Positions 1 through 6,449 are shown, counted from the first letter of the stretch. The stretch is DNA of 8,533 nucleotides from Candidatus Symbiothrix sp. (GCA_031270925.1 JAISWY010000154.1:1-8533), one strand, 5' to 3'. Program-made: numbers and translations. Notes: generated by a model from the sequence alone, not told the origin.

Positions 1-1183
1 AACTGTCGCCGTAACTCAGAAAACGGAAATTGTGCTGCAAGGCGTAATCGTAAACGGCTTTCCAATCGCCGCCGATAAAAGCGGAAATCAATAATAAAAG
101 CGTGCTTTTCGGTTGGTGGAAATTGCTTATCATGCCGTTTACTATTTTGAAATCGTAGCCCGGTGCGATAAGGATTTGCGTGTGGGTTGTAAGCGTTTCC
201 AACGATTTCCGGCTCATGTAATCCAAAATCCGATTCAAGTTAGAAGACAAGGAAGCTGCGTTGGCCGATTGATACGGAAACCATTGTGTAACCGTCAAAT
301 CTTCGGGCGTTGCATCCGGTTTTTGCGCCAATATTCGGCCGATGTAATATAAGCTTTCCAAAGTTCGAACGGATGTGGTTCCGACGGCGAAAATGCGGTC
401 TTCGTGCGCCAATAATTTCTCGATAGTTGCTTTTTTGACTGAAATACATTCGGAGTGCATTTCGTGTCCGGCCAAAGTATCCGATTTCACAGCTTTGAAG
501 GTTCCGGCGCCTACGTGCAGCGTAAGTTCTTCCAAATCAACGTGTTTATTTTCCAAATTGCTTAAAACTTCGGGTGTGAAATGCAATCCGGCAGTGGGTG
601 CAGCTACCGAGCCTTTGATTTTGGAGTATATGGTTTGATAGCTTGTTTTGTCGCTTTCTTCCGTTTTCCGGTTCAAATAAGGCGGAATAGGCAATTCGCC
701 GAACGATTCGAGTATGTCGGCGAAGCTCCACGACGGATTATCCCATTCAAAGCGGATTAAATTCATTTCGCCTTGCGATTCCAATTTTTCGACTTTGCAA
801 GTTAGATTTTTGAAGGTTTTCGATAAAATGCCCGATTTCCATCGTTTGGCATTTCCGATTAAGCAATGCCACGTACAAGTGCGGTTTTGGATGAACGATT
901 GAGCGTAATCGGCCGGCGTATGCGGTTCGAGGCAAAAGATTTCAATTTGAGCGCCGGTTTCTTTTTGGAAAATCATCCGTGCCTGAATCACTTTGGTATT
1001 GTTGAAAACGAGCAAGGCGTTTTCGGGAATCCAATCCGAAATGGAATGAAAGATTGTTTCCAAAATTTGTTTGTCTTTGTAAATCAACAGTTTACTTTGG
1101 TCGCGTTGCGGAAGTGGAAATTTGGCAATCCGTTCGTCGGGTAAATCGTAATCGAAGGTTTCTATTTGAATATCCTGCACCAT
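1..1183 (-). CDS. queA: QueA-family S-adenosylmethionine:tRNA ribosyltransferase-isomerase, long form, C-terminus cut by window edge
   Basis: QueA transfers the ribosyl part of S-adenosylmethionine to 7-aminomethyl-7-deazaguanine in tRNA, making epoxyqueuosine in the cytoplasm. I read 394 codons without a stop. Family motifs are clear: LPDERIA (14-20), NNTKVIQAR (61-69), LPIPPYL (164-170), AAPTAGLHFT (194-203), HVGAGTF (223-229), EMHSE (241-245), VGTTSVRTLES (267-277) and NFHQPKSTLLLL (354-365). The frame reaches the expected C-terminal FLSYGD, so only a few residues are missing. Compared with E. coli QueA (356 aa) there is an insertion of about 40 residues at roughly 279-334, between VRTLES and the IAPGYDF strand. 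From memory, Bacteroidetes often carry a second, shorter QueA, so this may be a paralogue; equal function is an inference. The ATG shares one base with the coaBC stop (TGATG), indicating cotranscription and coupled translation. Confidence 0.93.
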   Translation of the reverse strand, partial: MVQDIQIETFDYDLPDERIAKFPLPQRDQSKLLIYKDKQILETIFHSISDWIPENALLVFNNTKVIQARMIFQKETGAQIEIFCLEPHTPADYAQSFIQNRTCTWHCLIGNAKRWKSGILSKTFKNLTCKVEKLESQGEMNLIRFEWDNPSWSFADILESFGELPIPPYLNRKTEESDKTSYQTIYSKIKGSVAAPTAGLHFTPEVLSNLENKHVDLEELTLHVGAGTFKAVKSDTLAGHEMHSECISVKKATIEKLLAHEDRIFAVGTTSVRTLESLYYIGRILAQKPDATPEDLTVTQWFPYQSANAASLSSNLNRILDYMSRKSLETLTTHTQILIAPGYDFKIVNGMISNFHQPKSTLLLLISAFIGGDWKAVYDYALQHNFRFLSYGDS

Positions 1184-2385
1184 CAACTCAAACGATTTCG
1201 CAAAAAATCGACAATATCTTCGGCCACTGCTTTTTTCGATTTCATCTCGAAAGCGGTTGTTTTACCTTGTGCATCAATAATCGAAATTTTGTTGGTATCG
1301 CCTTGAAAACCGGCGCCTTCATCTTTCAGCGAATTTAAAACAATGAAATTGAGGTTTTTCTTCTGTAATTTCGCAAGGGCGTTCGTTTGTTCATTATCGG
1401 TTTCCAACGCAAAGCCAACCAGCAATTGATTTGCTTTTTTCAGTTTTCCCAAAGTGGCGGCAATATCGGGATTGGCCGTTAATTCCAAGGAAAAATCGCC
1501 TTTGTCTTCGCGTTTCAATTTGTTTTCGGAATAATTTTTCGGACGGTAATCGGCTACGGCTGCGCAAAGAATCGCGGTATCTACATTCGCAAATTCCTCA
1601 ATAGCAGATTGATACATTTCTTTGGCCGATTCTACATCGATTCGCCGGATATTGGGGTGAATCGTTTCCATTTTAACCGGTCCGGCGATTAAAACGACTT
1701 CCGCACCACGTGTCGCGAAGGCTTCGGCCAAGGCAAAACCCATTTTTCCCGAAGAATAATTGCCGATGTAGCGCACCGGATCAATTTTTTCGTAAGTTGG
1801 CCCGGCGGTTATCAATATTTTTTTTCTTGCCAAATCGGTGGAATGTGCGAAATAATTTTCTAAAATTTCTACGATTTTATCCGGCTCTTCCATCCGGCCT
1901 TTACCTTCCAAGGCGCTTGCCAAAAAACCTGTTGCCGGTTCGATGATATAATTTCCGAAAGATTGTAATTTATTCAAGTTTTGTTGCGTGCTTGGGTGCG
2001 CGTACATATCCAAGTCCATGGCCGGGGCGATGAAGACGGGCGCTTTCATTGACAAGTAAGTGGTAATCAGAATATTATCGGCAATTCCATTGGCCATTTT
2101 TCCGATGCTCGCAGCGGTCGCGGGAGCAATCAACATCGCATCTGCCCACAAGCCCAAATCGACATGGCTGTGCCACGTGCCGTCGTTGGCCGTAAAAAAT
2201 TCGCTCACAACCGGTTTTTGCGTTAAAGCAGAGAGCGTTACCGGCGTGATAAATTCCTTGCCGGCGGGCGTGATGACGACTTGCACTTCGGCTCCTTTTT
2301 TAATCAGGGCGCGGCACAGACAGGCGGCTTTGTAGGCGGCGATACTTCCGGTTATGCCTATGACTATTTTCTTGTTCCACAACAT
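1183..2385 (-). CDS. coaBC: Bifunctional phosphopantothenoylcysteine decarboxylase / phosphopantothenate-cysteine ligase
   Basis: CoaBC joins 4'-phosphopantothenate to cysteine using a nucleotide triphosphate, then decarboxylates the product to 4'-phosphopantetheine for coenzyme A synthesis. At 400 aa it has the usual fused length. Residues 1-185 are the FMN-dependent CoaC flavoprotein: GSIAAYKA (13-20), active-site His74 in HVDL, IAPATAASIGKMA (86-98), PAMDLDM (121-127) and GKGRM (161-165). Residues 187-400 are CoaB: ITAGPTYEKIDPVRYI (192-207), Asn209 in NYSSGKMG, AAVADYRP (275-282), Lys289 in KLKRE, and NPDI (305-308). Two CoaC positions differ from E. coli Dfp: the Asn of PAMN is Asp124, and the redox Cys aligns with Ser157. 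The domain may still work by a lineage variant. There is no strong Shine-Dalgarno before the ATG. A weak -7-like site lies at 2402-2409, and the ahcY hairpin is upstream. Confidence 0.96.
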   Translation of the reverse strand: MLWNKKIVIGITGSIAAYKAACLCRALIKKGAEVQVVITPAGKEFITPVTLSALTQKPVVSEFFTANDGTWHSHVDLGLWADAMLIAPATAASIGKMANGIADNILITTYLSMKAPVFIAPAMDLDMYAHPSTQQNLNKLQSFGNYIIEPATGFLASALEGKGRMEEPDKIVEILENYFAHSTDLARKKILITAGPTYEKIDPVRYIGNYSSGKMGFALAEAFATRGAEVVLIAGPVKMETIHPNIRRIDVESAKEMYQSAIEEFANVDTAILCAAVADYRPKNYSENKLKREDKGDFSLELTANPDIAATLGKLKKANQLLVGFALETDNEQTNALAKLQKKNLNFIVLNSLKDEGAGFQGDTNKISIIDAQGKTTAFEMKSKKAVAEDIVDFLRNRLS

Positions 2386-2401
2386 AATAAGCAGGAAATG
2401 C

Positions 2402-2409
2402 CAAACGAA
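2402..2409 (-). promoter_or_regulatory. Weak candidate -7 box for coaBC-queA
   Basis: On the minus strand this reads TTCGTTTG, one mismatch from TAnnTTTG, 16 bases before the coaBC ATG. A TTTG lies 16 bp upstream, shorter than the usual spacing near 20. It is the best match between the ahcY hairpin and coaBC. If it is not used, coaBC depends on read-through from ahcY. Confidence 0.25.
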
Positions 2410-2426
2410 ATCGGGATGTGATTTTC

Positions 2427-2473
2427 AAAAAGTGTTTTATACCGGTTGTTCACGCCGATATAAAACACTTTTT
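2427..2473 (-). terminator. Long hairpin between ahcY and coaBC, probable ahcY terminator
   Basis: A perfect 15-bp inverted repeat (AAAAAGTGTTTTATA at 2427-2441, its complement at 2459-2473) lies 28 bp past the ahcY stop. In the minus-strand transcript the stem continues through a U-G wobble and three G-C pairs, giving about 19 bp with a 9-nt loop. The wobble becomes an A-C mismatch in a plus-strand transcript, so the fold favours the ahcY direction. The 3' arm ends in five U, followed by GAAAA. The U tract is short and belongs to the stem, so termination may be partial and allow some read-through into coaBC. Confidence 0.7.
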
Positions 2474-2501
2474 CCGTGATTTGAATGGAATGATACATGG
2501 A

Positions 2502-3908
2502 TTAATACCTGTAATGTTCGGGTTTATAAGGGCCATCCGCATCCACACCGATATAAGCAGCTTGTTTGGGTGTTAAAGTTGTCAGTTCCACGCCGATATT
2601 CGCTAAATGCAGACGGGCGACTTCTTCATCCAACCGTTTCGGCAAACGGTAAACGTTGATGTCGTAGTTGTTTTGCCACAAATCCAATTGCGCCAATGTC
2701 TGGTTGGTAAACGAATTGCTCATCACAAACGAGGGATGGCCGGTGGCGCAACCCAAATTGACCAAGCGACCTTCGGCTAAGAGGAAAATCGAATTTCCGG
2801 TCGGGAAAGTGTATTTATCGACTTGCGGCTTGATGTTCGTATGCTTGATTCCGGGATAATGAACCAATTGATCGACTTGAATTTCGTTGTCGAAATGGCC
2901 GATGTTGCAGACAATCGCTTGGTCTTTCATTGCTTTCAAATGGTCGATCGTGATTACATCGCAATTGCCGGTGGTGGTAACGAAAACATTGCCTTCTTTC
3001 AAGGCTTTTTCGATGGTTGTAACTTCAAAACCTTCCATGGCGGCTTGCAGGGCGCAAATCGGATCGATTTCGGTAATAATTACACGCGCTCCATAGGCAC
3101 GCATCGAGCGGGCGCAGCCTTTGCCTACATCGCCGTAACCCAAAACGACTACGACTTTTCCGGCAATCATCACATCCGTGGCGCGTTTGATGCCGTCGGC
3201 CAAAGATTCGCGGCAACCGTACAAGTTGTCGAATTTCGATTTTGTAACCGAATCGTTTACGTTGATGGCCGGGAACAGCAATTCGCCTCGTTCCAACATC
3301 TGATATAAACGATGTACACCCGTGGTGGTTTCTTCCGAAACGCCTTTCAGTTCAGCTACCGTGCGATGCCAGCGTTGGCTGTCTTCTTTTAAAATATTAT
3401 TCAGGGTATCCAGAATTACTTGTTCTTCGTGGTTTCCACCTTTGCGGTCGATGGTTGAGGCGTCGTTTTCGGCTTTGAAACCCCAATGGATTAACAGGGT
3501 TGCATCGCCGCCGTCATCGACAATCAGATTCGGGCCTTTGCCGCCGGGAAAACGCAAAGCCATTTCGGTACACCACCAATATTCTTCGAGCGATTCGCCT
3601 TTCCATGCAAAAACGGGGATTCCGACTGCTGCAATCGCTGCTGCTGCATGATCTTGAGTAGAGAAAATATTGCAGCTCGCCCAACGGACATCAGCTCCCA
3701 ACTCGACCAATGTTTCGATTAAAACAGCCGTTTGGATAGTCATGTGCAACGAACCCATGATGCGGGCGTCTTTCAAAGGTTTTTCTTTCCCGTATTTGGC
3801 GCGTAAAGCCATTAAACCGGGCATTTCGTGTTCTGCGATTTCGATTTCTTTTCTTCCGAATGTGGCCAAGTTAATATCAGCCACTTTGTAATTTAAATTT
3901 TTCGACAT
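2502..3908 (-). CDS. ahcY: Adenosylhomocysteinase (S-adenosyl-L-homocysteine hydrolase)
   Basis: AhcY hydrolyses S-adenosylhomocysteine, the inhibitory by-product of SAM-dependent methylation, to homocysteine and adenosine. It is a cytoplasmic tetramer with tightly bound NAD. The 468-aa frame is complete and highly conserved: [12 protein letters not shown] (52-63), STQDHAAAA (84-92), DDGGD (131-135), [13 protein letters not shown] (216-228), the NAD Rossmann motif GYGDVGKG (257-264), HFDNEI (338-343), [14 protein letters not shown] (387-400), and the C-terminal KPEHYRY that completes the cofactor site of the partner subunit. Residues about 145-190 are the insertion found in long bacterial forms and absent from the shorter animal enzyme. 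The ATG at 3908 starts directly with the conserved N-terminus, about 20 bases below the predicted transcription start. That leader is too short for a SAH riboswitch. It is transcribed divergently from the DUF4271 operon. Confidence 0.98.
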   Translation of the reverse strand: MSKNLNYKVADINLATFGRKEIEIAEHEMPGLMALRAKYGKEKPLKDARIMGSLHMTIQTAVLIETLVELGADVRWASCNIFSTQDHAAAAIAAVGIPVFAWKGESLEEYWWCTEMALRFPGGKGPNLIVDDGGDATLLIHWGFKAENDASTIDRKGGNHEEQVILDTLNNILKEDSQRWHRTVAELKGVSEETTTGVHRLYQMLERGELLFPAINVNDSVTKSKFDNLYGCRESLADGIKRATDVMIAGKVVVVLGYGDVGKGCARSMRAYGARVIITEIDPICALQAAMEGFEVTTIEKALKEGNVFVTTTGNCDVITIDHLKAMKDQAIVCNIGHFDNEIQVDQLVHYPGIKHTNIKPQVDKYTFPTGNSIFLLAEGRLVNLGCATGHPSFVMSNSFTNQTLAQLDLWQNNYDINVYRLPKRLDEEVARLHLANIGVELTTLTPKQAAYIGVDADGPYKPEHYRY

Positions 3909-3934
3909 TTTAATAATTGTTTTTATTTTAGGTG

Positions 3935-3942
3935 CAAAGGTA
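3935..3942 (-). promoter_or_regulatory. ahcY promoter, -7 box
   Basis: The minus strand reads TACCTTTG followed by CACC, an exact match to the Bacteroidetes -7 consensus TAnnTTTG. It lies 26 bases before the ahcY ATG, implying a leader near 20 nt. I see no TTG at the expected -33 distance; that position overlaps the -7 box of the opposing promoter. Confidence 0.75.
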
Positions 3943-3949
3943 GGGTTTT

Positions 3950-3959
3950 ATTTGCAAAT
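3950..3959. repeat. Palindrome ATTTGCAAAT in the divergent promoter region
   Basis: A perfect 10-bp palindrome lies almost midway between the two outward-facing -7 boxes. It is placed where a dimeric regulator could act on both promoters, but short AT-rich palindromes also occur by chance. No regulator gene is visible in the window. Confidence 0.5.
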
Positions 3960-3963
3960 CCGC

Positions 3964-3971
3964 TATCTTTG
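3964..3971 (+). promoter_or_regulatory. Promoter -7 box for the DUF4271-hemD-rnpA-yidD unit
   Basis: TATCTTTG matches TAnnTTTG exactly and is followed by C, as at ahcY. It lies 16 bases before the ATG at 3988, so the leader would be only about 10 nt. The site argues against the upstream TTG at 3952 as the gene start, because that codon would precede the transcript. Confidence 0.7.
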
Positions 3972-3987
3972 CAGAAAATTTCGCAAA

Positions 3988-4671
3988 ATGAGGCCGGAAG
4001 AATACCTACCCGCATGGCCGGATTTATTGAATCACGGCTTTTTATTATTCCTGTCGTGCTTTTTCATCAGCGCGCAGTTGTTGGGCAGCAGACGAAAATT
4101 GATTGTATCGATGGTGTACGAGCTTTTCCATTCCAACGAACGGCAAAACTTATTTTCCGAAACCGTAAAAAATGAATTAATCGGCAAATATTTCCTGTGT
4201 TTCCAAGCATTGGTTTGTATCGCCTTTCTGACGGCAGGCACTTACATTCATCAAGCGCATATTACTTGGATAACAAGCGGTCTTTGGTTTGAAATCTGTG
4301 GAGTCGGCTTTCTGAGCGTTTTAGTATGGATTGTTTATAAATTCCTGACAAGCAACATTATCGGTTTCATCTTTTTCGAAAAAGAAAATATCCGGCAATG
4401 GAATCGTCAGTTTTTCTCAATTACGGCTTTAAGCGGCATCGTTTTGTTTCTCCCGGCTTTGTGTATTTTTTTCTTTCCGGAGAGTTATTTAATCTGTTTC
4501 TTGTTCGGTTTGCTTTACTTCCTTTTCGTCGAAATTTTGATTGCTTGGAAGATTTACACGATTTTTTTTCAACGGAATAGCAATTCGCTTTATTTTATTT
4601 TGTACCTTTGCGCCCAAGAATTAATGCCTTTGTATTGGATGTATCGGGCATTAATTTATTTTTTTAGTTAG
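3988..4671 (+). CDS. DUF4271 family multi-pass membrane protein
   Basis: This 227-aa protein has no known biochemical function. I assign it to the DUF4271 family from its location before hemD in Bacteroidetes and the C-terminal signature LYFILYLCAQELMPLYW (201-217). I see about six hydrophobic segments: 17-33, 68-88, 98-120, 143-163, 167-194 and 202-225, with a polar cytoplasmic-type loop near 35-66. It is therefore an integral inner-membrane protein without a cleaved signal. I chose ATG 3988 over the in-frame TTG at 3952 because the -7 box at 3964-3971 lies between them. It is the first gene of the plus-strand unit, 14 bp before hemD. Conserved linkage to hemD hints at a membrane or haem-related role, but that is only inference. 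Confidence 0.85.
   Translation: MRPEEYLPAWPDLLNHGFLLFLSCFFISAQLLGSRRKLIVSMVYELFHSNERQNLFSETVKNELIGKYFLCFQALVCIAFLTAGTYIHQAHITWITSGLWFEICGVGFLSVLVWIVYKFLTSNIIGFIFFEKENIRQWNRQFFSITALSGIVLFLPALCIFFFPESYLICFLFGLLYFLFVEILIAWKIYTIFFQRNSNSLYFILYLCAQELMPLYWMYRALIYFFS
4603..4610 (+). promoter_or_regulatory. Candidate internal promoter for hemD inside the DUF4271 gene
   Basis: TACCTTTG followed by CGCCC is an exact -7 match and shares TACCTTTGC and a following CC with the ahcY promoter. It would start transcription near 4616, about 70 nt before the hemD ATG. No TTG is visible at the -33 distance, and the site also encodes LYLCAQ of DUF4271, so coding constraint is an alternative explanation. Confidence 0.4.
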
Positions 4672-4685
4672 GTAGAAAGATTAAT

Positions 4686-5447
4686 ATGAGTTTGGGAATT
4701 AAAAAGATTTTGGTTTCTCAGCCCCAGCCCACCACTGAAAAATCTCCCTATTTCGACATAGCGGAGAAATATGGCGTTCAAATTGTATTTCGGCCGTTTA
4801 TTAAGGTCGAACAAGTTACGGCCAAAGATTTCAGGGCGCAACGAGTTAATATTTTGGATCATTCGGCTGTGGTTTTCACGGCCAAAACGGCGATTGACCA
4901 TTTTTTTAAGATTTGTGAAGAAATGCGGGTAACGATTCCCGAAGATATGAAATATTTTTGCGTATCGGAATCGGTTGCCGTTTACCTGCAAAAATACATT
5001 ATTTACCGGAAACGGAAAATCTTTTATCCGGCTTCGGGAAAAATTGAAGATTTGATTACGCCCATCCGCAAGCACAACAAAGAATCGTATCTGGTTCCGG
5101 TGTCGGATGTGCATAAAGACGACTTGTTCCGGCAGTTGAACAACTACAAGATTCGCTATCAAACCGTAATTATGTATCGCACGGTCAGCAACGATTTTGC
5201 ACCCGGCGAACCCTTAGATTACGATGTCTTGTTGTTTTTCTCTCCAGCCGGAATTGCTTCTCTGATGAAAAATTTTCCGGAATTTCAGCAAGACCGTATT
5301 GTGATCGGCTCTTTCGGCCCTACCACCGCCCAAGCCGTTCGCGATGCCGGATTGCGTTTAGACATCGAAGCGCCGAATCCCGAAGCGCCGTCGATGGTAA
5401 CAGCTCTGGAAAAATACCTGAAATCGCTCAAATCCGGAAAGAAATAA
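4686..5447 (+). CDS. hemD: Uroporphyrinogen-III synthase
   Basis: HemD closes linear hydroxymethylbilane into uroporphyrinogen III with inversion of ring D, the branch point toward haem and cobalamin, in the cytoplasm. The 253-aa protein shows the family's bilobed pattern: an N-terminal KKILVSQPQP strand (6-15), VVFTAKTAIDHFF (62-74), FCVSESVAVYLQKY (91-104), then VLLFFSPAGIASLMKNFP (181-198), IGSFGPTTAQAVRDAGL (207-223) and a final helix at 235-249. Sequence identity across HemD is generally low, so the call rests on these motifs and the gene order. It follows DUF4271 by 14 bp and precedes rnpA by 8 bp, implying cotranscription. An internal promoter at 4603-4610 could also express it separately. 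A purine-rich GGTAGAAAGA lies before the start but is too weak to call a standard ribosome binding site. Confidence 0.9.
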   Translation: MSLGIKKILVSQPQPTTEKSPYFDIAEKYGVQIVFRPFIKVEQVTAKDFRAQRVNILDHSAVVFTAKTAIDHFFKICEEMRVTIPEDMKYFCVSESVAVYLQKYIIYRKRKIFYPASGKIEDLITPIRKHNKESYLVPVSDVHKDDLFRQLNNYKIRYQTVIMYRTVSNDFAPGEPLDYDVLLFFSPAGIASLMKNFPEFQQDRIVIGSFGPTTAQAVRDAGLRLDIEAPNPEAPSMVTALEKYLKSLKSGKK

Positions 5448-5455
5448 TTACCGCG

Positions 5456-5842
5456 TTGTATTCGCAAAACACTTTCACTAAGGCAGAACGCATTTCGGCG
5501 CAGCGCGAAATCGACCTTTTGTTCAATGAAGGCTTGTCGTTTGTATCCTATCCTTTGCGGGTTGTTTATTTGCACAAACAACCGTTTTCGAGGGTGTGTT
5601 GTTCGGTTTTAATCAGCGTTCCGAAAAAACGATTGAAGCATGCCGTCGATCGCAATCGTATCAAACGCTTGGTTCGCGAATCGTATCGTTTAAATAAACA
5701 AGCGTTCGTTGATTCCCTTCAAACGCCGGATGCCGGATTTTTAGTGGCTTTTATATATATCGGAAACGGCATTGCCTCGTATGCCGAAATAGAAGCGGCG
5801 GTTCAAAAAGCACTTCGGAAAATCATGGAACAATCCTTATGA
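5456..5842 (+). CDS. rnpA: Ribonuclease P protein component
   Basis: RnpA is the basic protein subunit that helps the RNase P RNA bind precursor tRNA and remove its 5' leader. The 128-aa frame has the N-terminal [17 protein letters not shown] (7-23), an aromatic [10 protein letters not shown] strand (29-38), [13 protein letters not shown] (51-63) and the diagnostic RNR motif [13 protein letters not shown] (67-79). Length is typical of the family. No ATG or GTG exists upstream in frame within reach, and the next Met is near the C-terminus, so TTG 5456 is the supported start. It lies 8 bp after the hemD stop. The stop overlaps the yidD start as ATGA. rpmH (ribosomal protein L34), often next to rnpA in other bacteria, is not here, which fits a Bacteroidetes arrangement. 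Confidence 0.95.
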   Translation: MYSQNTFTKAERISAQREIDLLFNEGLSFVSYPLRVVYLHKQPFSRVCCSVLISVPKKRLKHAVDRNRIKRLVRESYRLNKQAFVDSLQTPDAGFLVAFIYIGNGIASYAEIEAAVQKALRKIMEQSL

Positions 5843-6063
5843 TTCGTCAAATAATTCTGTTTATTATCCTTTTGCCGATCCGGTTTTACCGGCTTTGCAT
5901 TTCGCCATTGTTTCCGGCTTCGTGCCGTTATACGCCAACTTGTTCGGAATATGCGTTGCAGGCTATTCAAAAATACGGCGCTTTGAAAGGCGGTTGGCTG
6001 GCTTTGAAACGAATTTTGCGCTGTCATCCTTGGGGTGGGGCGGGATTTGATCCGGTGCCGTGA
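5839..6063 (+). CDS. yidD: Membrane protein insertion efficiency factor YidD
   Basis: YidD is a small membrane-associated protein that assists YidC-dependent insertion of inner-membrane proteins. The 74-aa sequence is a clear match: an amphipathic or membrane-binding N-terminus ([19 protein letters not shown], 2-20), [18 protein letters not shown] (22-39) with the conserved cysteines, [16 protein letters not shown] (47-62) and the invariant [12 protein letters not shown] tail (63-74). Its start overlaps the rnpA stop by four bases (ATGA), so translation is likely coupled. yidC is not in the window. It is the last gene of the plus-strand unit, with a terminator-like hairpin about 110 bp downstream. 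Confidence 0.96.
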   Translation: MIRQIILFIILLPIRFYRLCISPLFPASCRYTPTCSEYALQAIQKYGALKGGWLALKRILRCHPWGGAGFDPVP

Positions 6064-6171
6064 TGAAAATTGTTATACCAAATATCTAAACATATAAAAA
6101 TCAATGAGATAAATTTTAACTAATCTTGCTTATTTGAATCGAATCTTAACAGATTTATGAAACGGATTTCC

Positions 6172-6203
6172 CTATACTAATGCTTCGGCGTATGAGTTTT
6201 TTT
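6172..6203 (+). terminator. Rho-independent terminator of the hemD-rnpA-yidD unit
   Basis: CTATAC (6172-6177) pairs with GTATGAG (6190-6196, one bulged G) around an inner C(UUCG)G tetraloop at 6183-6188, followed by seven T (6197-6203). The stem is interrupted by a four-base bulge, so it is not strong. The stable tetraloop and T run in the right place support the call. Confidence 0.55.
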
Positions 6204-6248
6204 GTATCGGGGGTGTTCAGAGTAGTAATTCTATAACTTTTCCTCTGT

Positions 6249-6263
6249 AAAAAAAATTTTTTT
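6249..6263. repeat. A8T7 tract
   Basis: Eight A are followed directly by seven T, ending 12 bp before the TTG of the promoter at 6276-6306. Such A/T tracts are stiff or bent and can act like an UP element when just upstream of a promoter. That role here is inference. Confidence 0.5.
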
Positions 6264-6275
6264 CATTGCATGCGC

Positions 6276-6306
6276 TTGGGAATCGTAAGATTTTCATGTA
6301 ATTTTG
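6276..6306 (+). promoter_or_regulatory. Candidate promoter: TTG, 20 bp, TAATTTTG
   Basis: TTG at 6276-6278 and TAATTTTG at 6299-6306 (exact TAnnTTTG) are separated by 20 bp, a good Bacteroidetes -33/-7 pair. Transcription would begin around 6312, at or next to the ATG of the small reading frame. The transcript would therefore be leaderless, or the start may serve an untranslated RNA or a longer leader of the downstream gene. Confidence 0.5.
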
Positions 6307-6326
6307 TATCCATGAAGACAGGATAC
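6306..6326 (+). repeat. Inverted repeat GTATCC / GGATAC around an ATG
   Basis: Perfect 6-bp arms at 6306-6311 and 6321-6326 flank nine bases that begin with the ATG at 6312. The repeat starts at the last base of the -7 box. It could be an operator or a hairpin exposing the start codon; chance is not excluded. Confidence 0.35.
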
Positions 6327-6449
6327 GAGTTATTGTTGCACCATGGCAAGACAGACAAGATAATCATATTACATCCGGAAGAAAGGAGTTTATCCTCATC
6401 GGAAGTACCTGGGCAAGTCTTGTCACGAATCATTAGTGTTTGGCAATGA
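6312..6449 (+). CDS. Possible small protein, 45 aa, unrecognised
   Basis: I do not recognise this frame. It begins MKTGYELLLHHGKTDK and ends SRIISVWQ, with a charged, soluble composition and no signal peptide, membrane helix or cysteine. An in-frame ATG at 6270 would make it 59 aa, but the added residues would cover the -7 box. For it: a well-spaced promoter directly upstream, and base composition less AT-rich than its surroundings. Against it: no ribosome binding site, a predicted leaderless transcript, and a length that occurs by chance. It could be a real small gene, a remnant of a longer gene, or a coincidental frame in a noncoding transcript. Confidence 0.25.
   Translation: MKTGYELLLHHGKTDKIIILHPEERSLSSSEVPGQVLSRIISVWQ

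Noticed and set aside
2823..3308. 161-codon open frame on the plus strand inside ahcY
   Set aside because: It lies antisense to one of the most conserved parts of ahcY and shows no family motif. It is a shadow of ahcY codon use.
3909..3934. SAM or SAH riboswitch upstream of ahcY
   Set aside because: The predicted leader is only about 20 nt, too short for any known SAM or SAH riboswitch.
3952..3987. TTG start at 3952 for the DUF4271 gene
   Set aside because: The -7 box at 3964-3971 lies downstream of it, and the added residues are not hydrophobic or family-like. ATG 3988 is preferred.
4668..5162. 164-codon open frame on the minus strand across hemD
   Set aside because: It is antisense to hemD, has no recognisable motif, and has the Asn/Arg/Phe-rich composition typical of a shadow frame.
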